Assembly (NCBI RefSeq): GCF_014596085.1
Contig: NZ_JACCJY010000024.1
Span: 49,665-113,664, forward strand
Source: Azospirillum tabaci
GTDB lineage: Bacteria; Pseudomonadota; Alphaproteobacteria; Azospirillales; Azospirillaceae
Reading direction: 5' to 3'
DNA length: 64,000 bases
The notes below the pieces were generated by a model. That model had not been told where the DNA came from and ran no database searches. It saw only the letters and a list, made by a program, of their open reading frames with translations. Numbering within the stretch: the stretch's first letter is position 1; the number at the start of each line of letters is the position of its first letter. Positions 7,665 to 16,393 of the stretch are shown piece after piece. The position numbers and the translations under genes are program-made.

Positions 7665-8669
7665 ATGACGAAGCTCCTGCGCCCCCTGCTGGTCCTGTTC
7701 GTTCTGCTGCTCGCCGCCCCGGCGGTGCAGGCGCAGTTCTACCAGACGCCGGGGCCGACCTCGCCGACCTCGAAGGAGGAGGTGCAGCTCTACCAGACGC
7801 CGGACGGCAAGCTGTCCGGGCGGGTCAGCATTCCCGACGCGAAGCTGGGCGTCCTGGTCCAGCCGGAGGGGCGGGAATGGCGCGAGTTCCGCATGGTCTG
7901 GCTGAAGATCATCGCCGGCGCGCTGATCCTGGGGCCGATCGCGGCGCTGGCGATCTTCTACCTGATCCGCGGCACCATCCGCATCCAGGGCGGCCGGTCG
8001 GGGCGTCCGGTGCTGCGCTTCAGCGGCATGGACCGCTTCGCCCACTGGACGACGGCGGTCAGCTTCCTGCTGATGGCGCTGACCGGGCTGATCCTGACCT
8101 TCGGGCGCATGCTGCTGATCCCGCTGATCGGCCATCCGAACTTCACGATGCTGGCCGAGGCCAGCAAGTACATGCACAATTTCTTCAGCGTGCCCTTCGT
8201 CCTCGGGCTGCTGATGATCTTCGTGCTGTGGGTGCGCGACAACATTCCGGAGAAGGCCGATCTCGTCTGGCTGAAGACGCTCGGCGGCGTGCTGAACAAA
8301 TCCGGCGAGCATCCGGAGGCCGGGCGCTTCAACGCCGGCCAGAAGGGCGTCTTCTGGGCGGTGGTGTTCGGCGGCTTCGCGCTGTCGCTCACCGGCTTCC
8401 TGCTGATGATGCCCTTCGCGGTCACCGGGATCGGCGGCATGCAGATCCTCCATGTGGCGCACGGGGTGGTGGCCGCGCTGATGATCGCGCTGATCATCGG
8501 GCACATCTACATCGGCACCATCGGCATGGAGGGCGCCTTCGACGCCATGGGCAGCGGTGTCGTGGACGAGAACTGGGCCAAGGACCATCACCGCCGCTGG
8601 TACGAGGAGCAGCTCCGCAACGGACGGGCCAACGAGGACGAGCGGCTGCGGCATCATGCGGCGGAGTGA
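7665..8669 (+). CDS. fdhC: Formate dehydrogenase cytochrome b (gamma) subunit
   Basis: A 334-residue membrane subunit that passes formate electrons to quinone. A cleavable signal peptide (LLRPLLVLFVLLLAAPAVQA) is followed by a periplasmic segment unusual for E. coli FdoI but normal in the longer proteobacterial gamma family. There are about four to five transmembrane helices, the first near residues 83-105. Heme b ligand candidates are the His residues in RFAHWTTA, KYMHNFFS, ILHVAHG and IIGHIYIG. It ends the FDH cluster; the FdhE and FdhD maturation factors are not in the window. The gap from fdhB holds a palindromic repeat. Confidence 0.94.
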   Translation: MTKLLRPLLVLFVLLLAAPAVQAQFYQTPGPTSPTSKEEVQLYQTPDGKLSGRVSIPDAKLGVLVQPEGREWREFRMVWLKIIAGALILGPIAALAIFYLIRGTIRIQGGRSGRPVLRFSGMDRFAHWTTAVSFLLMALTGLILTFGRMLLIPLIGHPNFTMLAEASKYMHNFFSVPFVLGLLMIFVLWVRDNIPEKADLVWLKTLGGVLNKSGEHPEAGRFNAGQKGVFWAVVFGGFALSLTGFLLMMPFAVTGIGGMQILHVAHGVVAALMIALIIGHIYIGTIGMEGAFDAMGSGVVDENWAKDHHRRWYEEQLRNGRANEDERLRHHAAE

Positions 8670-8743
8670 GGCGCGGAACCTCTCGACAGGCGCGCCGGCA
8701 TGACCGATCCTTCCGCGCAACGAATTGTGCGTAGGGGGGATGC

Positions 8744-10027
8744 ATGCCGCTCGACCACCGGGAGTCGCTGTTCCGCCGGATCGCGGAGCGGCGCGACGAG
8801 CTTGTTGCGCTGACCCGCGACCTGATCCGCATCCCCACCGTGAACCCGCCCGGCGACGTCTACACTGACTGCGCGGAGTTCCTCGGGCGGCGGCTGGCCG
8901 GGCGCGGCTTCGCCGTGGAGTATGTGCGGGCGGACGGGGCGCCCGGCGACAGCGACCGCTACCCGCGCACCAACGTCGTTGCGCGGATCGAAGGGCGCGC
9001 GCCCGGCCCCTGCGTGCATTTCAACGGCCACATCGACGTGGTGCCCGCCGGCCAGGGCTGGACGGTCGATCCCTTCGAAGGCGTGGTGAAGGACGGGCGC
9101 GTCTACGGCCGCGGCGCCTGCGACATGAAGGGCGGGATCGCCGCCTCCATCATCGCCGTGGAAGCCATCCTGGAGGCGGGCATTCCCTTCCCCGGCGCGC
9201 TGGAGATCTCCGGCACCGTGGACGAGGAATCGGGCGGCTATGGCGGGGTCGGGCACCTCGCCACGCTCGGCTACTTTTCCCGCCCGCGGGTCGATCACGT
9301 CATCATCCCGGAGCCGCTGAACGTGGACCGGGTGTGCATCGGCCACCGCGGAGTCTGGTGGGCGGAGATCGAGACGAAGGGCCGCGTCGCCCACGGCTCC
9401 ATGCCCTTCCTCGGCAACTGCGCGGTGCGCCACATGGGCGCCGTGCTGCACCGGATCGAGACGGAGCTGATCCCCCGGCTGGCCGCCAAGCGCACCGCCA
9501 TGCCGGTGGTCCCGGAGGGGGCGCGGCAGTCCACCCTGAACATCAACGCCATCCATGGCGGCCAGCCGGAGGATCACGGCGGCTTGCCCAGCCCGATGGT
9601 GCCCGACCGCTGCCGCATGGTCATCGACCGCCGCTACCTGATCGAGGAGGACCCGGAGGAGGTGCGGGCGGAGGTCACCGGCATTCTGGAGGATCTGCGC
9701 CGCGAGCGCCCCGGCTTCGACTACGAGCTGCGCGAGGTGCTGGCCTTCCTGCCCACCCTGACCGACACCGACGCGCCGGTGGTGCGGGCGGTGGGGGCGG
9801 CCATCGAGACGGTGCTGGGCCGTCCGGCGGCGCAGGTGGTGTCGCCCGGCACCTACGACCAGAAGCACATCGCGCGGGTCGGGCATCTCAAGGACTGCAT
9901 CGCCTACGGCCCCGGCATCCTCGACCTCGCCCACCAGCCGGACGAGTATGTGGGCATCGACGACATGGTCCATTCCGCGCAGGTTATGGCGATGGCCGCC
10001 CTGGCGCTGCTGCGGCGGGAGGTCTAG
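8744..10027 (+). CDS. M20 family deacylase (ArgE/DapE type)
   Basis: A 427-residue metallopeptidase-fold hydrolase of the ArgE/DapE/ACY1 group. The two-zinc site is visible: HIDVVPAGQGW with the first metal-binding HxD, RGACDMKGG with the bridging Asp, and GTVDEESGG with the catalytic Glu pair. A C-terminal His in PGTYDQKHIARVG completes it. Members cleave N-acyl or N-succinyl amino acids; the substrate here cannot be read from sequence. ATG at 8744 follows a strong GTAGGGGGG. It stands alone between the FDH cluster and a convergent glycosyltransferase 17 bases away. Confidence 0.88.
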   Translation: MPLDHRESLFRRIAERRDELVALTRDLIRIPTVNPPGDVYTDCAEFLGRRLAGRGFAVEYVRADGAPGDSDRYPRTNVVARIEGRAPGPCVHFNGHIDVVPAGQGWTVDPFEGVVKDGRVYGRGACDMKGGIAASIIAVEAILEAGIPFPGALEISGTVDEESGGYGGVGHLATLGYFSRPRVDHVIIPEPLNVDRVCIGHRGVWWAEIETKGRVAHGSMPFLGNCAVRHMGAVLHRIETELIPRLAAKRTAMPVVPEGARQSTLNINAIHGGQPEDHGGLPSPMVPDRCRMVIDRRYLIEEDPEEVRAEVTGILEDLRRERPGFDYELREVLAFLPTLTDTDAPVVRAVGAAIETVLGRPAAQVVSPGTYDQKHIARVGHLKDCIAYGPGILDLAHQPDEYVGIDDMVHSAQVMAMAALALLRREV

Positions 10028-10044
10028 GGGAAAAAACGCCGCTC

Positions 10045-11769
10045 TTACTTCCAGGTGACCCGGCCGCCGACCTCCTCGGCGATGAAGTCCGCCCAGCGTT
10101 TGCGTTCGCCCAGAAGGTTCGCCGGGAAATAGTCGTTCAGCTCCACGGACTGCCAGCGGTAGCCGGGACGCTTGAAGATGTCGCTGCCTTCCGCCAGGAA
10201 GCGGGGCACGTCAATGCCGTCAAGGATGTCGTCGCGGTTCAGCTCCTGGTGCGAGAAGCTCTGGATCTTGTGCCGGATGGTGGCGTCGTCACCGATGTAG
10301 GAGAAATGCCAGCCCGCGTGGGGCAGGATGTCCACATAGGGCGGACGCGTCTCGGGGGTGTAGCGGTCCAGCGTGCCGCGGCTTTCGCGGATCTGCTGCG
10401 GCGTGGTCATCCGAGCCATCAGCCCGCGGACGGCGACGGGGAAGACCGAGAAATTCTCGCCTTCCACGTTCATGAAGTTGACCTTGAAGTAGAACAGCGG
10501 CACGCGGAACCCGGCGATCATCGCCGAACTGTCGCGCAGCGACGCGACCGACCGCGCGCGCAGGATCTCGTCCACGTCCGAAACGATGACGATGTCGTCC
10601 GGCTCCACCTTGTCCAGCCCGAGCGCGATGGCGTTCCGCTGCGCCCGCTCGCGCACCCAGGGATTGTCGGTTTCCGGGAAGTCGGGGGCGACGACCAGCT
10701 TCACCTTGTCCAGGAAGGGCAGGAAGCGATGGCGTTCCTCCATGAAGTGCAGCGGCTTCGGCGCGCCGGCGAAGGTCTGCTTGGCCTCGACGATCACGAA
10801 CTGGTCGACCGTGTCGTACAGCTCGCGGAAGCGCAGCTCCAGAAGGTCGAGTTCGTTGTGGAAGGTGAAGCAGTCGTAGATTTTCGGCTGGCGGCGCTGC
10901 GGCGCGGCCACCGCCGGCCAGCGCGACCCCGGCGCCGCCGTCGTCTGCACGGCGTCGGCCAGGGCCAGCGCATAATCCCGCGCGGCACCGGCCGTCCATT
11001 CGGTGATCTGGGAGCGCAGGAACGTCTCGTCCCGCCGCGCCACCAGCTTGCGGACCATGGAGGCGAAGGGGGCCTTGCGTCCGGACAGCGCGAGGCTGGT
11101 CATCAGGTCCGTGTACTCCCGCCTGTCGAGGAGCGGGCCGTCCATCACCTCGATCCGCTCCTCCAGCGCGCGGTCCCCCAGCACCTTGCCGAAGTTGAAC
11201 AGGCCGTGGAAGCCGAAGGCCGGTCCCGGCACCGGCGTCCGCTCGAAGGCGAAGCGGTCGGCCACGGCCTCCGGGGCGAAGCGGATGCCGGCCTTCTCCA
11301 GCGCCGGGCGCTCGGTCCGGCAGATGACGTGATCCTCGGGAATGCCGGCCTCGAAGGGCAGGTCGCGCAGCCGGTCGAGCAGGGCGGCGGAGCGCAGGGA
11401 GAAGCCGCCGTTCCCCACCGTCATGCCGTCCTGGTACCAGCCCCAGCGGGCGCCGATGTAGTCGAAGGCGCGGAACTCCTCCGTCCAGGCCTGCGGATCG
11501 GCGACGAAGCCGTCCCACTGCGCGATCAGGACATGGCCGGTCGATACGAGCCGGCGCAGGCGGACGTTGATCGTGTCCGAATAGTCGTCGATGTCATGGA
11601 TCGGGGCGATGCGGTGGAAATCGACGCCGGGAATCTTCGGATCGCGGTCGGAGAGCAGCAGGACGCTGGAGAAGCGGCAGGCGGCGATGCTGTCCCGGAT
11701 GGCCATCTCGACCAGGGCGTGGTTCGCCGTGTCGGCGAACACCAGCGTGCAGTCCTCGATCCTCACCAT
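10045..11769 (-). CDS. Two-domain protein: DUF5672 plus family 17 glycosyltransferase
   Basis: A 574-residue cytosolic protein. Residues 1 to about 235 match DUF5672, with VLIAQWDGFVADPQAW, FDYIGARWGWYQDG, VGNGGFSLRS and FGFHGLFNFGKVLG; that family is thought to be glycosyltransferase-like. From about residue 296 (KIYDCFTFHNELDLLELR) to the end it matches GT17, the beta-1,4-N-acetylglucosaminyltransferase family. The GT17 part contains FVIVEAKQTFAG, VSDVDEI (a DxD-like metal site) and GWHFSYIGD. A link between two transferase modules suggests assembly of a two-step surface glycan. The acceptor is unknown and there are no glycan genes beside it. Convergent with the M20 gene. Confidence 0.85.
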   Translation of the reverse strand: MVRIEDCTLVFADTANHALVEMAIRDSIAACRFSSVLLLSDRDPKIPGVDFHRIAPIHDIDDYSDTINVRLRRLVSTGHVLIAQWDGFVADPQAWTEEFRAFDYIGARWGWYQDGMTVGNGGFSLRSAALLDRLRDLPFEAGIPEDHVICRTERPALEKAGIRFAPEAVADRFAFERTPVPGPAFGFHGLFNFGKVLGDRALEERIEVMDGPLLDRREYTDLMTSLALSGRKAPFASMVRKLVARRDETFLRSQITEWTAGAARDYALALADAVQTTAAPGSRWPAVAAPQRRQPKIYDCFTFHNELDLLELRFRELYDTVDQFVIVEAKQTFAGAPKPLHFMEERHRFLPFLDKVKLVVAPDFPETDNPWVRERAQRNAIALGLDKVEPDDIVIVSDVDEILRARSVASLRDSSAMIAGFRVPLFYFKVNFMNVEGENFSVFPVAVRGLMARMTTPQQIRESRGTLDRYTPETRPPYVDILPHAGWHFSYIGDDATIRHKIQSFSHQELNRDDILDGIDVPRFLAEGSDIFKRPGYRWQSVELNDYFPANLLGERKRWADFIAEEVGGRVTWK

Positions 11770-11899
11770 GCCGTTCCCCGTTCTGCCGCCGGCTTCAGCC
11801 GCCCGCGGGCGCGGATCCTATCACGGCGGTTGTGGGGCTGCCACGGGCGGAGCGCCGGTCCTCCTTTGACGGGCGGGGGCGTCGCATTCGACGTCAAAT

Positions 11900-12039
11900 C
11901 CCTCTCCCGTCCCGGGAGAGGGGGCCCGCGAAGCGGGCGGGTGAGGGTTATGCAAGGATCAAGGCGCTGATTCTCGGCGGTACCCTCACCCTTCCCACGC
12001 TTCGCGTGGGCCCCTTCCCTCTCCCGGGACGGGAGAGGG
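11900..12039. repeat. Large inverted pair of palindromic repeats (variant family)
   Basis: A 51-base unit (CCCTCTCCCGTCCCGGGAGA..., 11900-11950) is followed after 30 bases by its imperfect reverse complement (11981-12039), so the whole can form one long cruciform with smaller hairpins at the ends (CCCGCGAAGCGGG and CCACGCTTCGCGTGG). It is related in design but not in detail to the CTTGCCCCCACC family elsewhere. It lies between the divergent glycosyltransferase gene and the riboswitch operon promoter. Confidence 0.8.
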
Positions 12040-12078
12040 GCTCCAAAGGCAATGCCTCCGTTCGTTAGCCCGACCTCC

Positions 12079-12107
12079 TTGACGGGCGGGGGCCGGTCCC
12101 TTAGCTT
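12079..12107 (+). promoter_or_regulatory. Sigma-70 type promoter of the riboswitch operon
   Basis: TTGACG (12079-12084), a 17-base spacer, and TAGCTT (12102-12107). Transcription would start about seven bases later, near 12114, which is the first base of the riboswitch P1 stem. That agreement supports the call. A near copy of the -35 region (CTCCTTTGACGGGCGGGGGC) also occurs near 11863, but without an equally good -10 element. Confidence 0.65.
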
Positions 12108-12113
12108 GCGAAT

Positions 12114-12222
12114 GTTCCCTGGGGGGCCTTGCTAGGAGGCTGAGACTCCGCCGGTCCGGCGCTTTCATCCGGACAACGCGGTGACCCATCGAACCTGATC
12201 CGGGTCATACCGGCGTAGGGAC
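12114..12222 (+). ncRNA. TPP riboswitch (THI box)
   Basis: All strongly conserved THI-box parts are present in order. The P1 strands are CCCT (12117-12120) and AGGG (12217-12220). The stem GCCTT/GGAGGC lies at 12126-12140. Then come the pyrimidine-sensing CTGAGA at 12140-12145, a variable GC-rich P3a arm, GAACCTGATC at 12191-12200, and the pyrophosphate-sensing GCGTAGGGA at 12213-12221. It should lower expression of the operon below it when thiamin pyrophosphate is plentiful. About 93 bases separate it from the first gene. I see no clear intrinsic terminator there, so control by masking the ribosome binding site is more likely. Confidence 0.95.
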
Positions 12223-12315
12223 GGGACTGAAGGGCGGCACGGCGTACCCCCATTCCATCCAGACACCGCTTGTCCCGGCAACAGTTTGTTGGCGCTGCAA
12301 AAGGTGTGTGCGGAC

Positions 12316-13410
12316 GTGACCGAAGCCCGACTTGTCGAAGACCTGCTGGCCTTCATCGCCGCCGGAGAGGCGGACGAGGAGGCGTTCAACCGCATGGCGC
12401 TGGCCGTCTTCGCCCACCAGTTCGAGACCAACGCCCCCTACCGCCGCTTCGCCACCCAGCGGGCGCGCACCCTGCGCACGGTGAAGAGCTGGCGCGACGT
12501 GCCCGCCGTGCCGATCAGCGCCTTCAAGGACCTGACGCTGAGCGGACGCCCGCCGGAGGAATGCCCGTACGTCTTCATGACCAGCGGCACCACCAAGGGG
12601 GTGCGGGGCAAGAGCCACCATCCGACGCTGGCGGTCTACGACCGCTCCATGACCGTCAATTTCCGACGCCGCTTCATGGCCAATCCTTACGGGGGTGACT
12701 TCGAGCGGCTGCGCATGGGCATCCTGTTCCCGACCGAGCAGGCGATGCCCAACTCCTCGCTCGCCCATTATCTGGCGCTGGCCAGGAGCGAGTTCGGGAC
12801 GGCGGAGAGCCGCTATTTCGTCTCCGACGCCGGGCTGGACGTGGACGGGGCGATCGAGGCGCTGTCCCGCGCCGAGGAAACCGGCGAACCCTACGCCCTG
12901 CTGGGGGCGAGCTTCAGCGTCGTGCATCTGATGGACGCGCTGGCCGAGCGGGGGAGGAGCTTCGCCCTGCCGGCGGGCAGCCGCATCCTCGACACCGGCG
13001 GCTTCAAGGGCCAGTCGCGCGAGATGGCGGCGGAGGAATTCTACAGCCGCCTGTCCGCGACCTTCGGCGTGCCGCGCCGGCTGTGCATCAACATGTACGG
13101 CATGACCGAGCTGAGCACCCAGTTCTACGACGACGGCAACGAGACCTGCCCGTCGGTGAAGTCCGGCCCGCACTGGATCCGCAGCCGGGTCATCAACCCG
13201 CTGACCGGCCAGGAGGTGCCGCGCGGCAGCGTCGGCGTGCTCGTCCATCACGATCTGGCCCATTTCAACTGCGCCTCCGCCATCCTGACCGAGGACGCGG
13301 GGGTGGAGGTGGAGGGCGGTTTCCAGCTTCTCGGCCGGGCCGACGGCGCGGACGCCAAGGGCTGCTCCATGGCGGTCGAGGACTTCCTCAAAGCGGCGCG
13401 GGCCTCCTGA
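12316..13410 (+). CDS. LuxE-like acyl-protein synthetase
   Basis: A 364-residue member of the LuxE acyl-protein synthetase family, an ANL-type adenylating fold. LuxE activates a carboxylic acid with ATP and holds the acyl group on a cysteine near its C terminus before passing it to LuxC. Visible: the adenylate loop FMTSGTTKGVRGKS near residue 87, the NMYGMTEL motif, and a C-terminal DAKGCSMAVEDF whose Cys is at 350, matching the position of the acylated Cys in LuxE. GTG at 12316 is preferred because AAAAGG lies 11 bases upstream; TTG at 12286 and GTG at 12304 are in-frame alternatives. First gene under the TPP riboswitch; it overlaps the next gene by one base. Substrate unknown. Confidence 0.88.
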   Translation: MTEARLVEDLLAFIAAGEADEEAFNRMALAVFAHQFETNAPYRRFATQRARTLRTVKSWRDVPAVPISAFKDLTLSGRPPEECPYVFMTSGTTKGVRGKSHHPTLAVYDRSMTVNFRRRFMANPYGGDFERLRMGILFPTEQAMPNSSLAHYLALARSEFGTAESRYFVSDAGLDVDGAIEALSRAEETGEPYALLGASFSVVHLMDALAERGRSFALPAGSRILDTGGFKGQSREMAAEEFYSRLSATFGVPRRLCINMYGMTELSTQFYDDGNETCPSVKSGPHWIRSRVINPLTGQEVPRGSVGVLVHHDLAHFNCASAILTEDAGVEVEGGFQLLGRADGADAKGCSMAVEDFLKAARAS

Positions 13411-14858
13411 TGGAGCGCGCCGGGCATCTGCCGGGGCTGTCCGCCGACGCGGTGGACTGGCGGACGCTGACCTTCCGGCGCGGCGCCGAGACGCTCGACG
13501 TGGCGGTGCCGGTGCTGAGCGAGGCGCAGATCGCTGAATTGGCAACGCGGGTGCGGACGAACGCGCGGACTTACCTGAGAAGCCGCACGGTCGCGGAGAT
13601 CGCCGCCACCATCGACCGCGCCGTCGCCCGGCTGCTCGATCGCGACGACCCGTGGCGGCAAAAGGCGGAACGGCTTCTGCCGCTGGTCACCGGCTACGAC
13701 GCGGAGATGGTCCGGCTGGGGCTGACCGGCTATCTGAAGACCTTCCGCGGGCCGGAGCTTCGGAAATTCATCGCCGAGGATTTCGCCAACCCGGCGGTGC
13801 TCGACGATTTCCAGCCCATGCCCAAGGGCGGCTTCGCCCGCGCCTTCGGGCCGGAGCTTCTGCTGCACGTCTGGGCGGGCAACGTGCCGGGCCTGCCGCT
13901 GTGGAGCCTGATCTCCGGCCTGCTGGTGAAGGCCGGCACGGTCGGCAAGCTGCCGAGCGCCGAGCCGCTGTTCGCCGGCTGGTTCGCGCAGATTTTGGCG
14001 GAGATCGACCCGGAACTGGCCGGCTGCATCGCCATCGTCTGGTGGAAGGGCGGCGACGAGGCGGCGGAGCGCGCGTGGCTGGGCCGCGCCGACACGGTGG
14101 TCGCCTATGGCGGCAACGACGCGCTGGAGGCCATCCGGGCGCGGGTGCCGATCACCACGCGCTTCCTGCCCTACGGGCACAAGATCAGCTTCGGCATGGT
14201 CGCCCGCTCCGCGCTCGACGCCGGGAAGGCGGGGGCGGCGGCGCGGCAGGCGGCCTACGACGTGGCGCGCTACGACCAGCAGGGCTGCTACTCGCCGCAG
14301 ACTTTCTTCGTGGAGCGCGGCGGGCGGGTGTCGCCGCGCGAGTTCGCCGGCTATCTGGCGCACGAGCTGGGCGCCCTCGGCAGCAAATTCCCGCGCCGCC
14401 CGCTGTCGATGGGCGAGGCGGGCAGCGTCGCGTCCTGGCGCAACGCGGAGGAGACGAAGGGCTTTGCCGACCCCAGCCGCGCCCTGCTGGGCGATCCGGC
14501 GGGAAGCTGGGCCGTCGCCTACACCGACGCCGCGGACGGCCTGAGCCCTTGCGGGCTGAACCGCACGGTGACGGTGGTGGCGGTGGACCGGCTGGCCGAC
14601 GCGGTGCCGGGGCTGGCGCCCTACCGGGCTTTCCTCCAGACCGTGGGCATCGCCGCCGCGCCGGAGGAACTGTTCGCGCTGGCCGGGGCGCTGGGGGCGG
14701 TCGGAGCGACGCGCCTCTGCGCGCTCGGCCGCATGACCGCGCCGGAGGCGGGCTGGCACCATGACGGGCGGTTCAACCTGCTGGACCTCGTCACCATGAC
14801 CGAGATCGAAGGCTCGGCGGAACGGGCGGCGGAATCCTTCGCCCCCTACACGGATTGA
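13410..14858 (+). CDS. LuxC-like acyl reductase
   Basis: A 482-residue member of the LuxC acyl-CoA/acyl-protein reductase family (aldehyde-dehydrogenase fold). LuxC takes an acyl group onto an active cysteine and reduces it to an aldehyde with NADPH. The catalytic motif YDQQGCYSPQ is intact with C293. The nucleotide-binding region GNVPGLPLWS, the GGNDALEAIRARVP strand and FLPYGHKISFGMV are also typical. It overlaps the LuxE-like gene in a TGATG junction, so the two are made together, as expected for partners that exchange an acyl group. No luciferase genes (luxA/luxB) are nearby, so bioluminescence is excluded as the reason for the pair. Confidence 0.88.
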   Translation: MERAGHLPGLSADAVDWRTLTFRRGAETLDVAVPVLSEAQIAELATRVRTNARTYLRSRTVAEIAATIDRAVARLLDRDDPWRQKAERLLPLVTGYDAEMVRLGLTGYLKTFRGPELRKFIAEDFANPAVLDDFQPMPKGGFARAFGPELLLHVWAGNVPGLPLWSLISGLLVKAGTVGKLPSAEPLFAGWFAQILAEIDPELAGCIAIVWWKGGDEAAERAWLGRADTVVAYGGNDALEAIRARVPITTRFLPYGHKISFGMVARSALDAGKAGAAARQAAYDVARYDQQGCYSPQTFFVERGGRVSPREFAGYLAHELGALGSKFPRRPLSMGEAGSVASWRNAEETKGFADPSRALLGDPAGSWAVAYTDAADGLSPCGLNRTVTVVAVDRLADAVPGLAPYRAFLQTVGIAAAPEELFALAGALGAVGATRLCALGRMTAPEAGWHHDGRFNLLDLVTMTEIEGSAERAAESFAPYTD

Positions 14859-14869
14859 GGCGCCCGGCC

Positions 14870-15640
14870 ATGAGCTTCGTCAGCATCGAACAGGCCGGCT
14901 ACGGCGTCCCGAGCGGCGGCACCATCCTGGACCGCATCGACTGGACCATCGGGGAAGGCGAGTTCCACGCGCTGGTCGGGCGCAGCGGCTGCGGCAAGAC
15001 GACCCTGCTGAAGCTGGTCGCCGGGCTGCTCGCCCCCTCGACCGGAGCCGTCCGCATCCAGGGGGAGCCGGTGCGGGGGCCGGGCGCCCAGGTCGGCTTC
15101 GTCTTCCAGGCGCCGACGCTTCTGGACTGGCGGACGGTGCTCGACAACCTGCTGCTTCCGGTGTCGCTGAAGCGCCGCCCGCAGCCGGCGGACCGCCGCA
15201 AGGCGGAGGAGTTGCTGGACCTCGTCGGCCTGTCCGGACTCGAAGGGCGTTACCCCAGCCAACTGTCCGGCGGGCAGCAGAGCCGCGTCGCGCTGGCCCG
15301 CGCGCTGGTCACCGAGCCGCCGCTGCTCCTGCTCGACGAGCCCTTCGCCGCGCTCGACGCCATCACGCGGGAGGAGTTGCAGGACGACCTGCTGAAACTC
15401 TGCGCCCGGCACCGCACCACCGTGCTGTTCGTCACCCACGACATCGCGGAGGCGGTCTATCTGGCCGACCGGGTGGCGGTGATGGAGGGCGGGCACCTGC
15501 GCCATGCCCTGCCGGTGCCGTTGGCCCGCCCGCGCGGGCGCGACGTGCGCTACAGCCCCCGTTTCAACGCCCTGTGCCTGGAGCTGCGCCACGCCATGGA
15601 CGGCGCGGACTCCGGCGTGGCGCTGGAGCGCGCGTCGTGA
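14870..15640 (+). CDS. ABC importer ATPase (nitrate/taurine/thiamin-precursor type)
   Basis: A 256-residue ATP-binding subunit with Walker A GRSGCGKTTLL near residue 42, signature LSGGQQSRVALARAL, Walker B LLLLDEPFAALD and the switch His in LFVTHDIAEAVYLADRV. The family (SsuB/TauB/ThiZ-like) drives uptake of small organic compounds through a periplasmic binding protein. ATG at 14870 follows GAGG by ten bases, 11 bases after the LuxC stop. It overlaps the permease by one base. With the riboswitch upstream, a ThiZ-like role in thiamin-precursor import is likely; the exact ligand is not readable. Confidence 0.88.
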   Translation: MSFVSIEQAGYGVPSGGTILDRIDWTIGEGEFHALVGRSGCGKTTLLKLVAGLLAPSTGAVRIQGEPVRGPGAQVGFVFQAPTLLDWRTVLDNLLLPVSLKRRPQPADRRKAEELLDLVGLSGLEGRYPSQLSGGQQSRVALARALVTEPPLLLLDEPFAALDAITREELQDDLLKLCARHRTTVLFVTHDIAEAVYLADRVAVMEGGHLRHALPVPLARPRGRDVRYSPRFNALCLELRHAMDGADSGVALERAS

Positions 15641-16386
15641 TGGTGCGCCTCGCCTCGGCCCTGTTGCTCGTCCTGCTGCTGGCGGGGTGGGAGGTCTATT
15701 GCCGGGTGGCGGGGGTGTCGGCGCTGGTCGTGCCGCTGCCCTCGGCGGTGCTGCGCACGCTGTGGGACGGGCTGGCCGGCGGCTATCTGCTGCCGCATCT
15801 CTGGGTCACCACGGCGGAGATGGCGATGGGCCTCGCCGCCGGCTGCACCGTCGGCTTCCTCGCCGGGGTGCTGCTGGCCGAGGTGCCGGTGCTGCGCCGC
15901 CTGTTCTACCCCTACATCCTCGCCAGCCAGGTGGTGCCGAAGCTGGCGCTGGGGCCGCTGTTCATCGTCTGGTTCGGCTTCGGCACGACCTCCACCGTCG
16001 TCATCACGGCGCTGATCTGCTTCTTCCCGCTGCTGGAAAACACCATGACCGGCCTCCAGCAGGTCGATCCCAACAAGCGGGAGCTGTTCCGGATGCTGCG
16101 GGCGACGCGCCTGCAGACCCTGCTGCGCCTCAAGATTCCCTCCGGCCTGCCGGTGATCCTGGCGGGCCTGCGCGTCGCCGTGGTGCTGGCGCTGGTCGGC
16201 GCCGTCGTCGGCGAGTTCATTGGCGGCCGGCAGGGGCTGGGCGCCTCGATCATCGCGGCGCAGGGGATGATGGATTCGACCATGATGTTCGCCCTGTTCA
16301 TCGTCATCACGGTGCTGGGCATGATCGTTTATCAGGCCGCCGCCGGGCTTGAGCGGTGGCTGCTGCGCCGTCCGTGGAAAGGATAA
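15640..16386 (+). CDS. ABC importer permease
   Basis: A 248-residue inner-membrane permease of the BPD_transp_1 (SsuC/TauC/ThiX-like) type with about six transmembrane segments, the first near residues 4-22. The coupling-helix EAA-like motif is the segment MLRATRLQTLLRLKIPSGLP. ATG at 15640 overlaps the ATPase stop (GTGATGG); GTG at 15637 is an alternative. It forms the membrane channel for the binding protein encoded next. A homodimer is expected because only one permease gene is present. Confidence 0.88.
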   Translation: MVRLASALLLVLLLAGWEVYCRVAGVSALVVPLPSAVLRTLWDGLAGGYLLPHLWVTTAEMAMGLAAGCTVGFLAGVLLAEVPVLRRLFYPYILASQVVPKLALGPLFIVWFGFGTTSTVVITALICFFPLLENTMTGLQQVDPNKRELFRMLRATRLQTLLRLKIPSGLPVILAGLRVAVVLALVGAVVGEFIGGRQGLGASIIAAQGMMDSTMMFALFIVITVLGMIVYQAAAGLERWLLRRPWKG

Positions 16387-16393
16387 TCACACG

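Noticed and set aside
12223..12315. Intrinsic terminator as the riboswitch expression platform
   Set aside because: No stem followed by a U-run could be found by eye between the aptamer and the first gene; translational control is more likely.
12316..14858. Bioluminescence genes
   Set aside because: LuxE- and LuxC-like genes alone do not make light; luxA and luxB are absent and the operon is under a TPP riboswitch.
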